64,000 nucleotides of DNA from Rhizomys pruinosus (Eukaryota; Chordata; Mammalia; Rodentia; Spalacidae). Shown piece by piece: positions 45,894 through 57,715 of this stretch. The translations under genes and the position numbers were made by a program. Positions within the stretch are counted from its first letter, which is position 1. Every line of letters starts with the position of its first letter. A model generated the notes under the pieces. It did not search any database. It saw nothing but the letters and a program-made list of their open reading frames with translations, and had not been told where the DNA came from. The DNA is taken from assembly GCA_009823505.1 (NCBI GenBank), contig VZQC01006250.1, positions 2,242,433-2,306,432 on the forward strand, read 5' to 3'.

Positions 45894-48436
45894 TGCCAAT
45901 ATGTATGGCACCATAAATTACCCATCTATTAATACTTCAAAACAATTCAAACTCTGAAAACATAGTTTAGCCATTTAAAAAAATTATAGTTTACTATAAT
46001 AACCACTAATATAAAAAATAAAAGGTTTTCATGTCTTAAATCCTTCTAGGCAATACCAGATATTATATACAGACACAAAGGGCCTGACAAAGATTTCATT
46101 CTCTGAGGGACAGTCCTATAATCCTACTGACTGAAGTTTTTGGAAATATCAGAAGGAATATTCTATGTATTTGATACTATTAGGCAAGGACCTCATAAGA
46201 AATCCTGAACACTATATCCTCCAGATTTCCTAAGGAATTTGTAGGGAGAGAAGTGACAGAAATAAAGGCTAAAGGGTAAGGTAACAGGATGGTAAGAAAG
46301 ATCTTAATTTTAGAGATGTTTTAAATGGGTTCCTAATGTTTGAATTTAATGCTACTGTTCATAAAATTATTTGAGCTAATGTTTGATATTAGCTGATGAA
46401 ATATATCAATAAAATATAGGAACCAGAATTAAATGAATAAAATGTTATGTGTTATCAATCCATACATTTAATAACTAGTTTAAGTGTGATTTGCAATGAA
46501 TACATAGAGTTTATAAGTGAGGGCTTCTCTGGTACTTAAAAAGCACTTAAAGGTACTTATCAAGATAGCCCCATTTGAAGTAGTTTGAACATTCTCTCTA
46601 AAATCTTGTTTGCACTATTATTTGCTTAGTGGAATTTTTTTCAGAAACTGCTATGCTGAGTTTTAATAAAGAGTGTGTCTGGAATAGCTCAAATCCTGAC
46701 TCAACGGGGCTGGGATTAATAAGGTTTTAAATTACCTCAAAATATGAGGCCTCATGCAAGATGTTAGGTATTGCTAGGATTCAGGGAGTTGGTCTGTATA
46801 GTCTATGCTAGAGGTAAGAAAATCCTTGTCAAAGCCAGTCTATAATGGTCGCTTACTTCTCATAAAACAACTGCTTCTTTATGATTTCAGCTCTGTAAGG
46901 GAAAAAACAGAGACGAATTTATGTGTCCTGGAATACACTGAGTTACATCCTAAATCAACTGGCATTTTGACATGTAGAATGCTGATTTAACAGTTTTAGT
47001 TTCTGTTGGCTTCTTTTCCACCAGAAATCTAAGTAAAAACCAAGAAAAGCCGAGGTGCATGGTCTGCCACCTTCCTTGCTCTACTAGGGCTACTTTACCT
47101 TCTGGATCTCATGTTAATCCTGTTTAAACCTAGCCATTTGTCTTTCTCCATTCCTAAGCACAGTACAACCTCTCAGAAAAACCACAAAGATGAACCAACT
47201 GGCTTCCACTTCAAACACAGGACTTCCAAACTAAGCTGTATTCCCTAACACCACAGCGTATTTCTTTGGATTGCCTTTGACTCATGTCCCTCACAACAGA
47301 CCCTTTCCTTCCATTAGTTTCTGAATCCAACGAAATGTCTTTTACTTCTCTGCCATTCTAAAAAAGGTCTTTTTCTCCCAGACACTCCTAACTCTGGTTA
47401 TCCCCAGAAAATTCACCCTATCACACAGATTTCTTCACACTGAGTTACCACTAAATACATACACTAACAACGTCTCAATCTACCCCTCTAAGACAACCAC
47501 ACCCACTGCTGCAGAAGTCCCTCCACCTCTCTGTACCTGCATTTTCTCCCTTGCTCCCTCTACAACTGTACTGACAGAAATGTGAAAACCATCAAATCCA
47601 AGCATGTCAGGAGGAAAGGAAAAAAGTTGAGTTCTAAATTTCTGCTCATAGTAACACTATTTCTTAACTTCATAAAATAAGAATTTTATGTATATATATG
47701 AAAACATAAACATGAATATTTTATATTTTCCTTTTATTTTACTTAAGTACACTTCATATTAACTAAAAAAAAAAACCTTTTCACATCATTCTACTTCAAC
47801 TGCCCTTCAGTTATTTCTATTATATTTCCTATTTGTGTAACCAAAGTGTTTTAATAATATATACATATATATTCTATATAGAAGAAAAATATTAATCTGC
47901 TACACAAATTCTTATCTTACAGTTTTCCTTAAGAGTAAAGAAATAGTGGTAAGAAAGTTCACACAGAGTATTCTGTGTTCCTCTAAATACAATAGAAAGT
48001 AATGAAATACTTGGAAACTCCTTGACTGATCTGAGGAGATTTTGATGGGGCAGAGTATTTGTGGGAAACCCTCATCTTTGAATAACTATGAGGCCTGAAA
48101 TGTGGGGAAGTGTCTCAGACTCCCATCAAGCCATACCTTCCAGAGCATTCTGTCTTTGTGCTTTGGGAAGTGGGGCTATTGGTGGTGTTGAGGAATACAA
48201 AGTGCTCTGCTGAGAGATCAACAACTAAACTAAATCATACAACTAGCACATTGTATGACACCCTGAACTGTCCTATAATCAAAAGATAACATAGTACAGT
48301 TCTAACTAGGGACACCTCTAGAGAGCATTCTGTTTTTGATTATTTGCATTGAAATACCTATTTAAAATTTCAAGCCTGTAAGTTCATGGATTTCCTCTTG
48401 GTAAGTCAGTCTAGTAAGGTGGAGAAAAAAAGGCAT
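45894..48436. other. Long unique intronic sequence
   Basis: About 2.5 kb with no recognised exon, SINE or LINE; AT-rich islands at about 47690-47890. Confidence 0.5.
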
Positions 48437-48451
48437 CAAAATTAACATACG

Positions 48452-48680
48452 AGGGACTGGAAAGAAGGCTCAGAGGTAAAGAGCACTGGCTGCTCTTCCA
48501 CAGGGCTACAGTTTGGTTCCTAACACCCATTGTACAGCTAACCACCATCTGTAACTCCATCTGTAACTCCAGTTCCAGGAGCTCTGAAACCGTCTTTTGG
48601 CTTCCACAGGGTTTGTGTGACATGGGAGCACTTAAATGCATGCAGCAAAAACACTCATACACATAAAAATTAATTAACAT
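48452..48680 (+). mobile_element. B2-like SINE, diverged
   Basis: GGACTGGAAAGAAGGCTCAG to an AAAATTAATTAACATAC tail. ATTAACATAC flanks it. It has its own small duplication (AACTCCATCTGT twice), distinct from the 17-base one. Confidence 0.85.
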
Positions 48681-48707
48681 ACAAAAGAAGCCAATTGACA
48701 GAACAGT

Positions 48708-48742
48708 TAGAAACCCTTATCCACCAAGGATAAGGGTTTCTA
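48708..48742. repeat. Perfect 15-bp inverted repeat, 5-nt loop
   Basis: TAGAAACCCTTATCC (48708-48722) and its exact complement (48728-48742) flank the loop ACCAA, just after the B2-like SINE. Confidence 0.93.
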
Positions 48743-49024
48743 CATGTAAGGGACAGGGCATGTATAATATACAAATTCTGGAGGTGGCCCATCTCACATC
48801 TCTCATAGGTAAGATCATTAGAGTTTCTAATCTATCATAGCTCTCTACTTTCTTCCTCAGAATAAACTGTATTTTTATCACTAGCCATGTGTCCTTGGTC
48901 CAGTTCTTTGTTCTGGGACACATGAACCTGAAAATCACAGCAGGTACTTCTGGACTCAGATCCATGCTTGCACCATTGCTGGTTCCAGTTTTCTCTTTCA
49001 CATTCAAGAATATTATATAGTTTT

Positions 49025-49263
49025 GGGCTGGAGAGATGGCCTAGCGGTTAAGAGCGCCGACCACTCTTACAGAGGACCCGGGTTCGATCCCCAGCACCCA
49101 CATGGCGGCTGAGAACTGTCTGAAACTCCAATTCCAGGAGAACTCCAGTTCCAGGGGAATCCGACACCCTCTTCTGACCTCCGCGGCATTGCACGACACG
49201 GGTGCACAAACTTGCGTGCAGACAGTACATTCATACACATACAGAAATAAAAATAAAAAAAAG
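49025..49263 (+). mobile_element. B2 SINE with 15-bp target duplication (one mismatch)
   Basis: AATATTATATAGTTT at 49009-49023 matches AATATTATACAGTTT at 49265-49279. It carries the 17-base duplication and intact boxes. Confidence 0.94.
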
Positions 49264-49279
49264 GAATATTATACAGTTT

Positions 49280-50057
49280 GATGCTGTTCTTTACTGTTCC
49301 CAGTTAAGTTCTTCTTTAGTGTTCTCAGGTTACCTTATTGTGTCTTTTTCATAAAAGGGTCTGATTTTTTTCCTCTGATATTTAAACTATTCTGATCTTG
49401 TTATCTACTTTACTAATAATCATGTAAAAGGCAAATTGGTTGATTCCTAATCTCGTTTGTAAGAATAAAAACAGGAAGTCATGTGTAAAAGCTGCCATTA
49501 CTCTCATTATTTTGAATTCAGTGTTTCAATCAATATTTATCATTATTCAGCATGGAGGGCATTAATATCATGTATGTGTGTGTGCATGCACATGTGTGTG
49601 TATGTATCCATTTCCACTTAACTGACATCACATTTTGGAATATTTACTTTTCAAGAAGTCTCTGTAGTTGCAATCATAGATTCTGAAGACTCTACACTGC
49701 ATATTCCTCCACTGACAGTCAGTGAAACCATAGACAGAAAGTGACAGGCCAAGGGAACTAGTTACAGACTTATATACCCGGCTTTGCAAGACTCAAATGA
49801 AACCTATGAAAGCAGACAACAGTGTGGAAGGCATTACCTCCAAACATACAGCCAGATTTATGAGCCAATGACTTAGAAAAGTACAGCTTAGAGAAATTAG
49901 GTAGGTCTTATTGCTACAGTAGTCTTGGAGGCTACTGAAGATGGCTCTTTCCTACTGATCAAAAGAGTAGAATTTATCTCTAGACTTAAATTTAAAAATG
50001 ACATTCTGACAAGCTCCAAAGACTACAGCATTATATATCATTGTGTCCTTTCTTAAT
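49280..50057. other. Intronic sequence, nothing recognised
   Basis: A short imperfect TG run lies at about 49572-49605; no gene or repeat otherwise. Confidence 0.5.
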
Positions 50058-50072
50058 AATTAATCCAGCTGA

Positions 50073-50221
50073 AGCCAAGCATGGTGATACATACCTTTAA
50101 TCCCAGCAGTCAGGAGGCAGAGGAAGTCAGATCTCTGTGAGTTCAAGGCTAGCCTAGTCTACATAGAGAGTTCTAGGCCAGCTGGAGCTACAGGGAGACC
50201 CTGTCCCAAAAAGAAAACAAG
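50073..50221 (+). mobile_element. B1 SINE with 15-bp exact target duplication
   Basis: AATTAATCCAGCTGA flanks it at 50058-50072 and 50222-50236. Confidence 0.95.
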
Positions 50222-50236
50222 AATTAATCCAGCTGA

Positions 50237-50823
50237 GCCTATCAATAATCTGGCCAAGAAGGCTGAAATCTGGCCAAGAAGGATGACCTACCCAAAGCCA
50301 TGCTGAAGAGATGGGAAAAATAATTATCTCCTTAATAAGATAATATACTTTTCCTTCCCAGAAACTTCTATGTGCAGTAGCTTATGAAGCCATGGCAACA
50401 CAGCTCTGTCAGGCCTGTCCTTTTCCTACTTTTCTATCTCTTTCTTTTGAATACTGGCCATTTTGTTTGGCACTCTGGCCTTTTTTACGCTTTCTCTGAA
50501 GCTACCATCCTTTAGCCATGTGGCTGTTTATTGACCTTCATTGCTCAAAACAGTGGCTTAACTCAGAAGCCATGGCTTTCTGTCTTCCTCTCCTCATTAT
50601 CCTTCTTTCCCGTGGCTGTTGTCTGCCTTGCTATTTTCTCTCAAACTCTAATAAAATTGTCCTCAAGATTCTTATAGAGTCCTTTAAAAAATTCTTTTAA
50701 TGACACTAAGAACATAAAGAGGACCCCTCAAAGTTTCTAGTAATATTGTGACTAATGGATGGTAAAACCAGACCATAACCTAAGACTCCAGACTTGAAGT
50801 CTTCCCTATGAGACAGGCTTTTA
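50237..50823. other. Intronic sequence with a small tandem
   Basis: AATCTGGCCAAGAAGG occurs twice in tandem near 50247-50285. Nothing else is recognised. Confidence 0.5.
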
Positions 50824-50824
50824 T

Positions 50825-50992
50825 CTTTTTAATTTTTTTATTTTTTGGTCTTTTTGAGACAGGGTCTCCCTGGAGGTCCAGCTGTTTTGGAACTCTCTCT
50901 GTAGACCAGGCTGGCCTCAAACTCACAGAGATCTGCCTGCCTCTGCCTCCCAAGTGCTAGGATTAAAGGCATGTGCCACCATGCCTGGCTGA
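50825..50992 (-). mobile_element. B1 SINE with target duplication
   Basis: A minus-strand B1 with a T-rich tail. GAGACAGGCTTTTA before it recurs as GAGACAGTCTTTTA after it. Confidence 0.92.
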
Positions 50993-51600
50993 GACAGTCT
51001 TTTAAAAGAGAATGAAGAAACTGTTCCAAAATGTTTTTAGACCTGAGCATAGGAGCTCTCAAACCTGTCTGCATTATCTACTCTAAACAGTTTTCTAGTA
51101 ATCCATTGTCTTGATAGCTATAAGAGTTAATGAACCTGTAACTGTGTAAATTGAGTAAAGGACATTTTGCCCCTTTAACTGTTTCCATTTCCAAAACATA
51201 CCTATTTTTTTTTTCCTTTTTTTAACTTAAAAGTTTCCTTCAGTTATCAACGGTTACTCTAAAAATCAGCTATGGTGAAGAAACAGCTTTCCATGACTCA
51301 TAGATTCTATATGAACACAAAACATAACAGTGTTACAGCCTGCTTATCAACCTGCTGAAGCCCGGAAGCTGGAGAGGCAGAGCTGGGCAATCCATAGACC
51401 AACCCCCAAAGCAGCAGGATGGCCAACTGCACAGACAGCTACAAAACAGGCAGAGCTCCCACACTGATACCCAACAGTAGCAGAAGGAACAGCAGCAATC
51501 AAAAGACCAAAGAATCTACTTCCTGGAAAGTGGCAATTGTAACAGCAGACACAGCAACAAGCAGCTCAAGAGCATGGCCAGGGTAAGAACAATGTTAGTC
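50993..51600. other. Intronic sequence, nothing recognised
   Basis: No gene or repeat assigned. Confidence 0.45.
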
Positions 51601-51620
51601 TAACTGCTTTCTATACTCCA

Positions 51621-51745
51621 TAGAAAAAGTAACTACAGTAACATGAACCAGATCCCAAATAACCAAATAATGCAAAACAATGCTGCCAAAGAGTAAGAAT
51701 AAGCCAAGACCAATATTAGTAAAAATAAATAATAGAGATGGAGCT
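51621..51745 (+). repeat. Direct repeat, first copy (L1-like)
   Basis: AAAAAGTAACTACAGTAA and the following 120 bases recur at 52573-52712 with scattered changes. The sequence appears to be old L1 ORF2. Confidence 0.8.
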
Positions 51746-51898
51746 GAAGTCAGGCATTCTGCCTCTATGTTAAGTCCTATCCGGTCAAGCTCAAATGTAG
51801 TTTGGGATTTTTTTACTGTTGAGTCTTTATATGGTTTTGGTAATAGAGTAACTTTGTAAGAGTTTAGAAGTGCTCCCTGTTTCTAACTTTTTGAATAA

Positions 51899-52050
51899 TT
51901 TTTTGGGGTCTTTTTGAGACAGGGTCTCCCTGTAGGCCCAGCTGGCCTGGAACTTACTCTGTAGACCAGGCTGGCCTTGAACTCACAGAGATCCGACTGC
52001 CTCTGCCTTGCAAGTGCTAGGATTAAAGGTGTGTGCCACCACGCCCTGCT
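51899..52050 (-). mobile_element. B1 SINE with 13-bp target duplication
   Basis: ACTTTTTGAATAA flanks it at 51886-51898 and 52051-52063. Confidence 0.95.
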
Positions 52051-52149
52051 ACTTTTTGAATAACTTAAGAAGTACTGGTCATAATTCTTTGAAGATCTGC
52101 TAGAATTCTACTGTGAATTGATCTGAACCTTTTTTTTATTTATTTTGAT

Positions 52150-52396
52150 TTTTTTTTTAATTTTTTAATTTATTTTTGTATGTGTATGAATGTACTGTCT
52201 GCATGTAGGTCTGTGCACCCGTGTCGTGCAATGCTGAGCAGGTCAGAAGAGGGTCTCGGATTCCCCTGGAACTGGAGTTCTCCTGGAATTGGAGTTACAG
52301 ATGGTTCTTAGCCGCCATGTGGGTGCTGGGGATCGAACCCGGGTCCTCTGCAAGAGCAGTCAGTGCTCTTAACCACTAGGCTATCTCTCCAGCCCC
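52150..52396 (-). mobile_element. B2 SINE with 9-bp target duplication
   Basis: TATTTTGAT flanks it at 52141-52149 and 52397-52405. It carries the 17-base duplication. Confidence 0.93.
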
Positions 52397-52813
52397 TATT
52401 TTGATATTTCAATATCCTTATTTGTTATATGTATCTTTAAGGTGTTGCTCTCTTTTTGGTTTAACTTTATTGGCTCAGTTGAATCTAGAAATTTGCTCAT
52501 TTCTTTTAGGTTTCAAACTTAATGGAGCATATGCTTTTAAAATAAATATTTCATTATAATCTGGCAAAAAAAAAGTAACTACAGTAAAATAAAATTAACC
52601 AGATCCCCAACAAATAACCAAATGATGCAACACAATTGCTGCCAAAAAGTAAGAATAAACCAAACCCAATATTAGTAGAAAGAGAATAAAGATCAGAACT
52701 GAAGTTAATTAAATGGAAATCAAAAAAGAATGCAAGAATCAATGAAACATCTTTGAAAATATCAAACAAGAGGACAAACTCTTTATCAAACTTAACAAAA
52801 GAAAAAAAGACTC

Positions 52814-53045
52814 GGGCTGGAGAGATGGCCTAGTGGTTAAGAGCACCAACTGCTCTTGCAGAGGACCTGGGTTCTATCCCCAGCATCCACATGGCGGCTA
52901 AGAACTGTCTTTAACTCCAGTTCCAGGGGAATCCGACACCCTCTTCTGACCTCTGAGGCATTGCACAACACGGGTGCACCAATCTACATGCAGACAGTAC
53001 ACTCAGACACATCCGAAAATAAATTTTAAAAAAATTAAAAAAAAA
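52814..53045 (+). mobile_element. B2 SINE, form without the 17-bp duplication
   Basis: AAAAGACTC-like flanks lie on both sides. The body has one ACTCCAGTTCCAGGGG unit. Confidence 0.9.
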
Positions 53046-53196
53046 GAAAAGAAGACTCAAATCAATTCATGTTAGAAATGAAAAAGCGGATGTAACAGAT
53101 AATCTTGAAATCCAGAGGACCATTAGGAAATGTTTTGAAAATAATACTCTAATGAACTGAAAAATTTTAGAAGAAATGTAAAAATTTCTAGATATG

Positions 53197-53448
53197 GGCT
53201 GGAGAGATGGCCTAGCGGTTAAGAGCGCCGACCGCTCTTACAGAGGACCCGGGTTCGATCCCCAGCACCCACATGGCGGCTGAAAACCGTCTGAAACTCC
53301 AATTCCAGGAGAACTCCAGTTCCAGGGGAATCCGAGACCCTCTTCTGACCTCCGCGGCATTGCACGACATGGGTGCACAAACCTGCATGCAGACAGTACA
53401 TTCATACACATACAGAAATAAATAAAATTAAATAAAAAAAAATTAAAA
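53197..53448 (+). mobile_element. B2 SINE with 17-bp exact target duplication
   Basis: AAAAATTTCTAGATATG flanks it at 53180-53196 and 53449-53465. The element has the 17-base internal duplication and is CpG-rich, so it is young. Confidence 0.97.
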
Positions 53449-53486
53449 AAAAATTTCTAGATATGCATGATATACCAAATGAAACC

Positions 53487-53489
<3 letters not shown>

Positions 53490-53525
<36 letters not shown>
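53490..53525. repeat. (AT)n microsatellite
   Basis: About 17 AT units. Confidence 0.95.
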
Positions 53526-53528
<3 letters not shown>

Positions 53529-53637
53529 GAACTATAGCAAGCAATGAAATCAAAATCATAATAGTTTTACAACAAAGAAAAGCAGAAGACCTAGGTAAGT
53601 TACTACTGAATTCAATCAGCCTTTTAAAAAGGAACTA

Positions 53638-53641
<4 letters not shown>

Positions 53642-53675
<34 letters not shown>

Positions 53676-54184
53676 CAAGTTGGAGAGAACAACAATAAAA
53701 GAACTGGGGGAAAAAATAATGATTGAAACAGTGAAGTTCTCCCAAAAACAATAAGCCTCTGCTTTGGAGGAAAAAAAAAAACTTCTGCAAAGACTCAGAA
53801 AAAGATGCAAGACATGTATGGCAGAGTACAGGAACTCAGGTGGGGTGGGGGGCATGGAAAGGGAAGTGACTCTAAAATCAATTGAGAAATGATATACGAT
53901 GTATGGAAATAATTTATAACAATAATATTTTTTTTAGTTTTATTTATTTTTGTATGTGTATGAATGTACTGTCTGCATGTAGGTTTGTGCACCCGTGTCA
54001 TGCAATGCCACGGAGGTCAGAAGAGGGTCTCGGATTCCCCTGGAACTGGAGTTCTCCTGGAATTGGAGTTACAGACGGTTTTCAGCCGCCATGTGGGTGC
54101 TGGGGATTGAACCCAGGTCCTCTGCAAGAGCAGTCGGCACTCTTAACTGCTAGGCTATCTCTCCAGCCCCAATAATAATAAAAT
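53642..54184 (+). mobile_element. Young-type L1 3' end insertion with 20-bp target duplication
   Basis: TTTTAAAAAGGAACTAATAT at 53622-53641 recurs at 54185-54204. Between them lie a (TG)n run, an L1 3' UTR with GGTGGGGTGGGGGGCATGG, and a nested minus-strand B2. The inserted L1 is 5'-truncated to its 3' UTR. Confidence 0.88.
53930..54170 (-). mobile_element. B2 SINE nested in the L1 3' end
   Basis: A minus-strand B2 with the 17-base duplication; AATAAT repeats flank it. Confidence 0.93.
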
Positions 54185-54369
54185 TTTTAAAAAGGAACTA
54201 ATATCAATGTTCCTTAAACTACTCCATAAAGTAGAAGGGAAAAGAATGGTCCCAAATATATTCTACAAACTCAACATTTCCTTGATATCAAAATGATTAA
54301 AGACACAATATCAAAAAAGAAAATCTGACCAATTAACATAAACTTAAAATTTCTCATTAAAAATGTTGC

Positions 54370-54650
54370 AAACTCCCAGCCGTGGAGGAGCAAGCCTTGA
54401 ATCCAGCACTGGCACTGGCAGAGAGGCAGAGAGAGAAGCAGAAAGAGGAGGAAAGAGGCAGAGAGAGGGAGAGAAAGAGGGAGGGATAGAGAGACAGAGA
54501 GAGAGACACAGAGAAAGAGAGAGAGATACAGAGAGGCAGAGACAGAGGCAGGCAGATCTCTGTGTATTTGAGGCTAGCCTGATCTACAAAATGAATTATA
54601 ACCTAGCTAGGGCTACATAGTTAGATCCTGTCTCAAAAAAATAGTCACAC
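54370..54650 (+). mobile_element. B1 SINE with purine-rich internal expansion
   Basis: The head (CAGCCGTGGAGGAGCAAGCC) and the 3' body (GGCAGATCTCTGTGTATTTG on) are separated by about 140 bases of GAGAGGCAGAGA-type repeats at 54415-54558. GCAAACT flanks the element on both sides. Confidence 0.85.
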
Positions 54651-55013
54651 AAGAGCAAAAATAAAGACAACAACAATGATGACAACATCACCCAAACCCA
54701 GAAAAACAAGAAGCAACAACAAAAAAGTTTTGCAAACTAGAAAGACAAAGATGGTTTAACATACACCAATCAATGCATACAATAGAGCATGTGTTTTAAT
54801 CAATGTAGAAATTCTTTGTTAAACATTCCTTTAAAATAAAAGTCCTATAAAATTAGGAGGAGTTAAGTCATAATATATTAAAGGCTACATACAACAAAAC
54901 TATAACCAAAATTATATTTGAAAGCATTTCCTATAAAATCTGTAAAGACACAAAGATATCCCCCCTCACCATTCTTATTCAACACAGTGTCTGAAATAAT
55001 AGTTGTAGCAATT

Positions 55014-55014
55014 A

Positions 55015-55057
<43 letters not shown>

Positions 55058-55058
55058 A
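55014..55058. repeat. (AAAT)n microsatellite
   Basis: About 11 AAAT units within old L1 sequence. Confidence 0.95.
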
Positions 55059-55490
55059 AGAATTAGGAAAAGAAAAGCAACTACCCGGGCTTGCAAATGA
55101 TGTGACCCTAGAAAGTCTACCAGAAGACTCTTCATTCTGATAAAGTATTATAACGAAGTATTATAATATGGAAACAAACTGAAAAAATTGGTACCTTTTT
55201 TATAAACCAATAATGAACTCTTTGAAAAAGTCAAAAAAGCAAAAAACATTCCTAATAGCCTCAAAAAAACATCAAGGACCTAACTTAATAAAAAATGTCG
55301 AGGACCTCCATAATGAAAACTATAAAGTACCGAGAAACTGAAGACACTGTAAGATAGAAAGATCTCCCATGTTCATGGATTGGCAGAGTTAATTTTACAA
55401 GAGTGACCCTAATACCAAAAGTTATCTGAAGATTCAATGCAGTCTCCATCAAACTTTCAATGGAATTAATCATAGAAATAGAAATAAAAA

Positions 55491-55517
55491 GGGACTAGAG
55501 AGATGGCTCAGTGGTTA
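55491..55517 (+). mobile_element. 27-nt B2 head with 17-bp exact target duplication
   Basis: GGGACTAGAGAGATGGCTCA plus GTGGTTA is exactly the start of B2 and contains its A-box. AGAAATAGAAATAAAAA occurs at 55474-55490 and 55518-55534. It has no body and no A-tail. Confidence 0.88.
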
Positions 55518-55795
55518 AGAAATAGAAATAAAAAAGGGAATGGAAGAAGCACAGTATCTGACTTCACACTAGAAGATGGATCCTAACAATAAAAACAGCC
55601 TGGTGTTATGTATAAGGTAGACATACAAATAGAAGTTCCAGAAATGAGCCCATGAAACTACAGTCATCTGATTTTTGGCAAAGTTGTCCAACATGTACAT
55701 CAAAAAGAGCCTCTTTAACAAGTGATATTGACAAAACCAGTTATCTACATAATTTACCAATCTCTATCTCTCACTTAGTACAAAAACAATTCAAA

Positions 55796-55838
55796 ATGGA
55801 TTAATAACCCTAAAAATGGATTAATAACCCTAAAGAAA
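55796..55838. repeat. Tandem duplication of about 20 bp
   Basis: AAAATGGATTAATAACCCTA occurs twice back to back within old L1 sequence. Confidence 0.9.
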
Positions 55839-56215
55839 TCCTGAAATTTTGACACAACTACAGAAAAATACAGAGGAAACATTTCAAGATGTACATAGGC
55901 ATGAGCAATGATTTCCTAAATAGTTCTTGAATAGGCTCAGGAAATAACAGCAAGAACTGACAAGTGGGATTATGTCATATTAAAATGCTTCTGCACAACA
56001 ACTAAATGAAAAGACAACCTACCCAAAGAAGATCAATATCCAAAGCATGTAATATCCAAAACAAATGAACGGAATATACATTTGAAGTAGTACTAATATC
56101 CAATAAATACACACAAAAAATTTTCAGTATCTTTAGCCATCAGGGAAATGCAAATCAAAACTACACTGAGATTCCACTTTACTCTAGTCAGAGCAATTAC
56201 ATAAGTTCTGAGTTA

Positions 56216-56666
56216 AGGTCACATTTACTGGAAAGGAAGAAGTAAAATTGTCTTTATTACTGTGAATGCAAGCAATCTTAAGCATTTTATAAAGTTTTGT
56301 TAGAATTAAGTCGATACCTGAATTTATGCTAATAGCAAAGAAGATTAAATATACAAAAGACTTTTATTTATATGTACAAGCAAATAATTGGATTGCATAT
56401 TAATCTGTATTTTCATATGTTAAAAAGTAATAGAAGGAACATGTAACTTCTTAATTTATGCAAACTAAAAGAAACAAAATCCATAAATGCAAAGACACTA
56501 TAACAACTGCATGAAAAGAAGTTATTACACAATGTTCAATCAGTTCACTACTGATAGATAAGAAACTGAATTTTGTTTGAATTTGATCAAATTACATCAC
56601 ATATCCCACAACCACCTTTAACTCCAGGTCCAGGGAATCTGACCCTCCTATTGGCCCATGTGACAT

Positions 56667-56702
<36 letters not shown>

Positions 56703-57715
56703 ACACACACACACACACATACACGTCTATTATATACACATATACACAAAAATAAATCTTTAAATGAATGACATTACATTATACTGAATATGAAAGTGAG
56801 TTTAGACATAGATATCCTAATCCATAAAATAAATATTATCTGGTTTTAAAACAAGTGATATCATTTATTTTTTTAAAGATGTAGATAAAATATCATTTTT
56901 GTCTAGAAAAGAATTTATACCTTACCTACCTTACCATTCAGATGACTAGAAGACAATATTGTGAAAACTAACTTTCACTTAACTTAGAGTGCAGAAACAA
57001 ACTGGTAAGGATGGAGCACTGGGGAACTTTTTATTGGCAGAGAGAACGTTTTGAGTAAACACAAGAAACTTTGGGGTCCAGAATTAGGATTTTAAAAGGC
57101 TGTCCTTACATCTACAAAATATTCAATAGAAAATTGGTTTATATCACCAGGTCACCACTCAAACACAGCTGGAGAAAACTGTATGCTTTCTTATGCCCAA
57201 TGAAGAGTTAACCTTATTTTTTATTTTAATGACATAAATATTTTAATCTAAACATATGGTTCCTGCCCATCCACCAACTTTCCTACCCTCCATGAAACCT
57301 ACAAAATCCTTCACATTTTTTTTGTTTCCTCACTGACTATTTGGTTATACAATTCTTTATAGCTTTTATTTTTCTCAGTGTTGTGTGTTTGTTTTTATCC
57401 TGGGGATAAAATGCACATGCTAAGCAAGTACTCTACCACTAACCTACATATCCATATATGGATAATATCAGAGAATTAACTTTAACTATGTGTATCTAGT
57501 AGAAACAGTTTCACATATTATCTACCTCGAATTTTAAGGTTTACTATAATTCTCTAAGAATAGAATTACAATGTCATAATCAAGTCATATTTGTATATTT
57601 ATACATAGCCTCACAAAATGATTAAGAATGTATGTATATTTTATAGTAGTTTTGCTGTGATTATATAATTATATATTCACATACTATATAATTAACTCAT
57701 TTAAAGTGTTTAATT
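56216..57715. other. Intronic sequence with a B2 remnant
   Basis: 56605-56765 is a B2-like 3' fragment (TTTAACTCCAGGTCCAGGGA) whose end is a (CA)n run at 56672-56720 and an AAAATAAATC tail. The rest is unassigned. Confidence 0.6.

Larger units (their letters stand above)
51795..52560 (-). mobile_element. Ancient L1 ORF2 fragment, inverted, with nested B1 and B2
   Basis: Read on the minus strand, the words KFLDSTEPIKLNQKES match L1 ORF2 between endonuclease and reverse transcriptase. A B1 (51899-52050) and a B2 (52150-52396) interrupt it. Confidence 0.7.
52573..56215 (+). mobile_element. Ancient L1 ORF2 with many nested insertions
   Basis: Decayed ORF2 can be followed from AACTGAAGTTAATTAAATGG through GAAAATCTGACCAATTAACA, a reverse-transcriptase-region stretch (GCTTGCAAATGATGTGACCC), GGATTGGCAGAGTTAATTTT and ATCAGGGAAATGCAAATCAA to about 56215. 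Interruptions: B2s at 52814, 53197 and 53930, an L1 3' piece at 53642, a B1 at 54370, an (AAAT)n run at 55014, and a 27-base B2 head at 55491. Confidence 0.8.

Noticed and set aside
54363..54620. Arg/Glu-rich ORF as a charged-repeat protein
   Set aside because: It is the purine expansion inside a B1 element.
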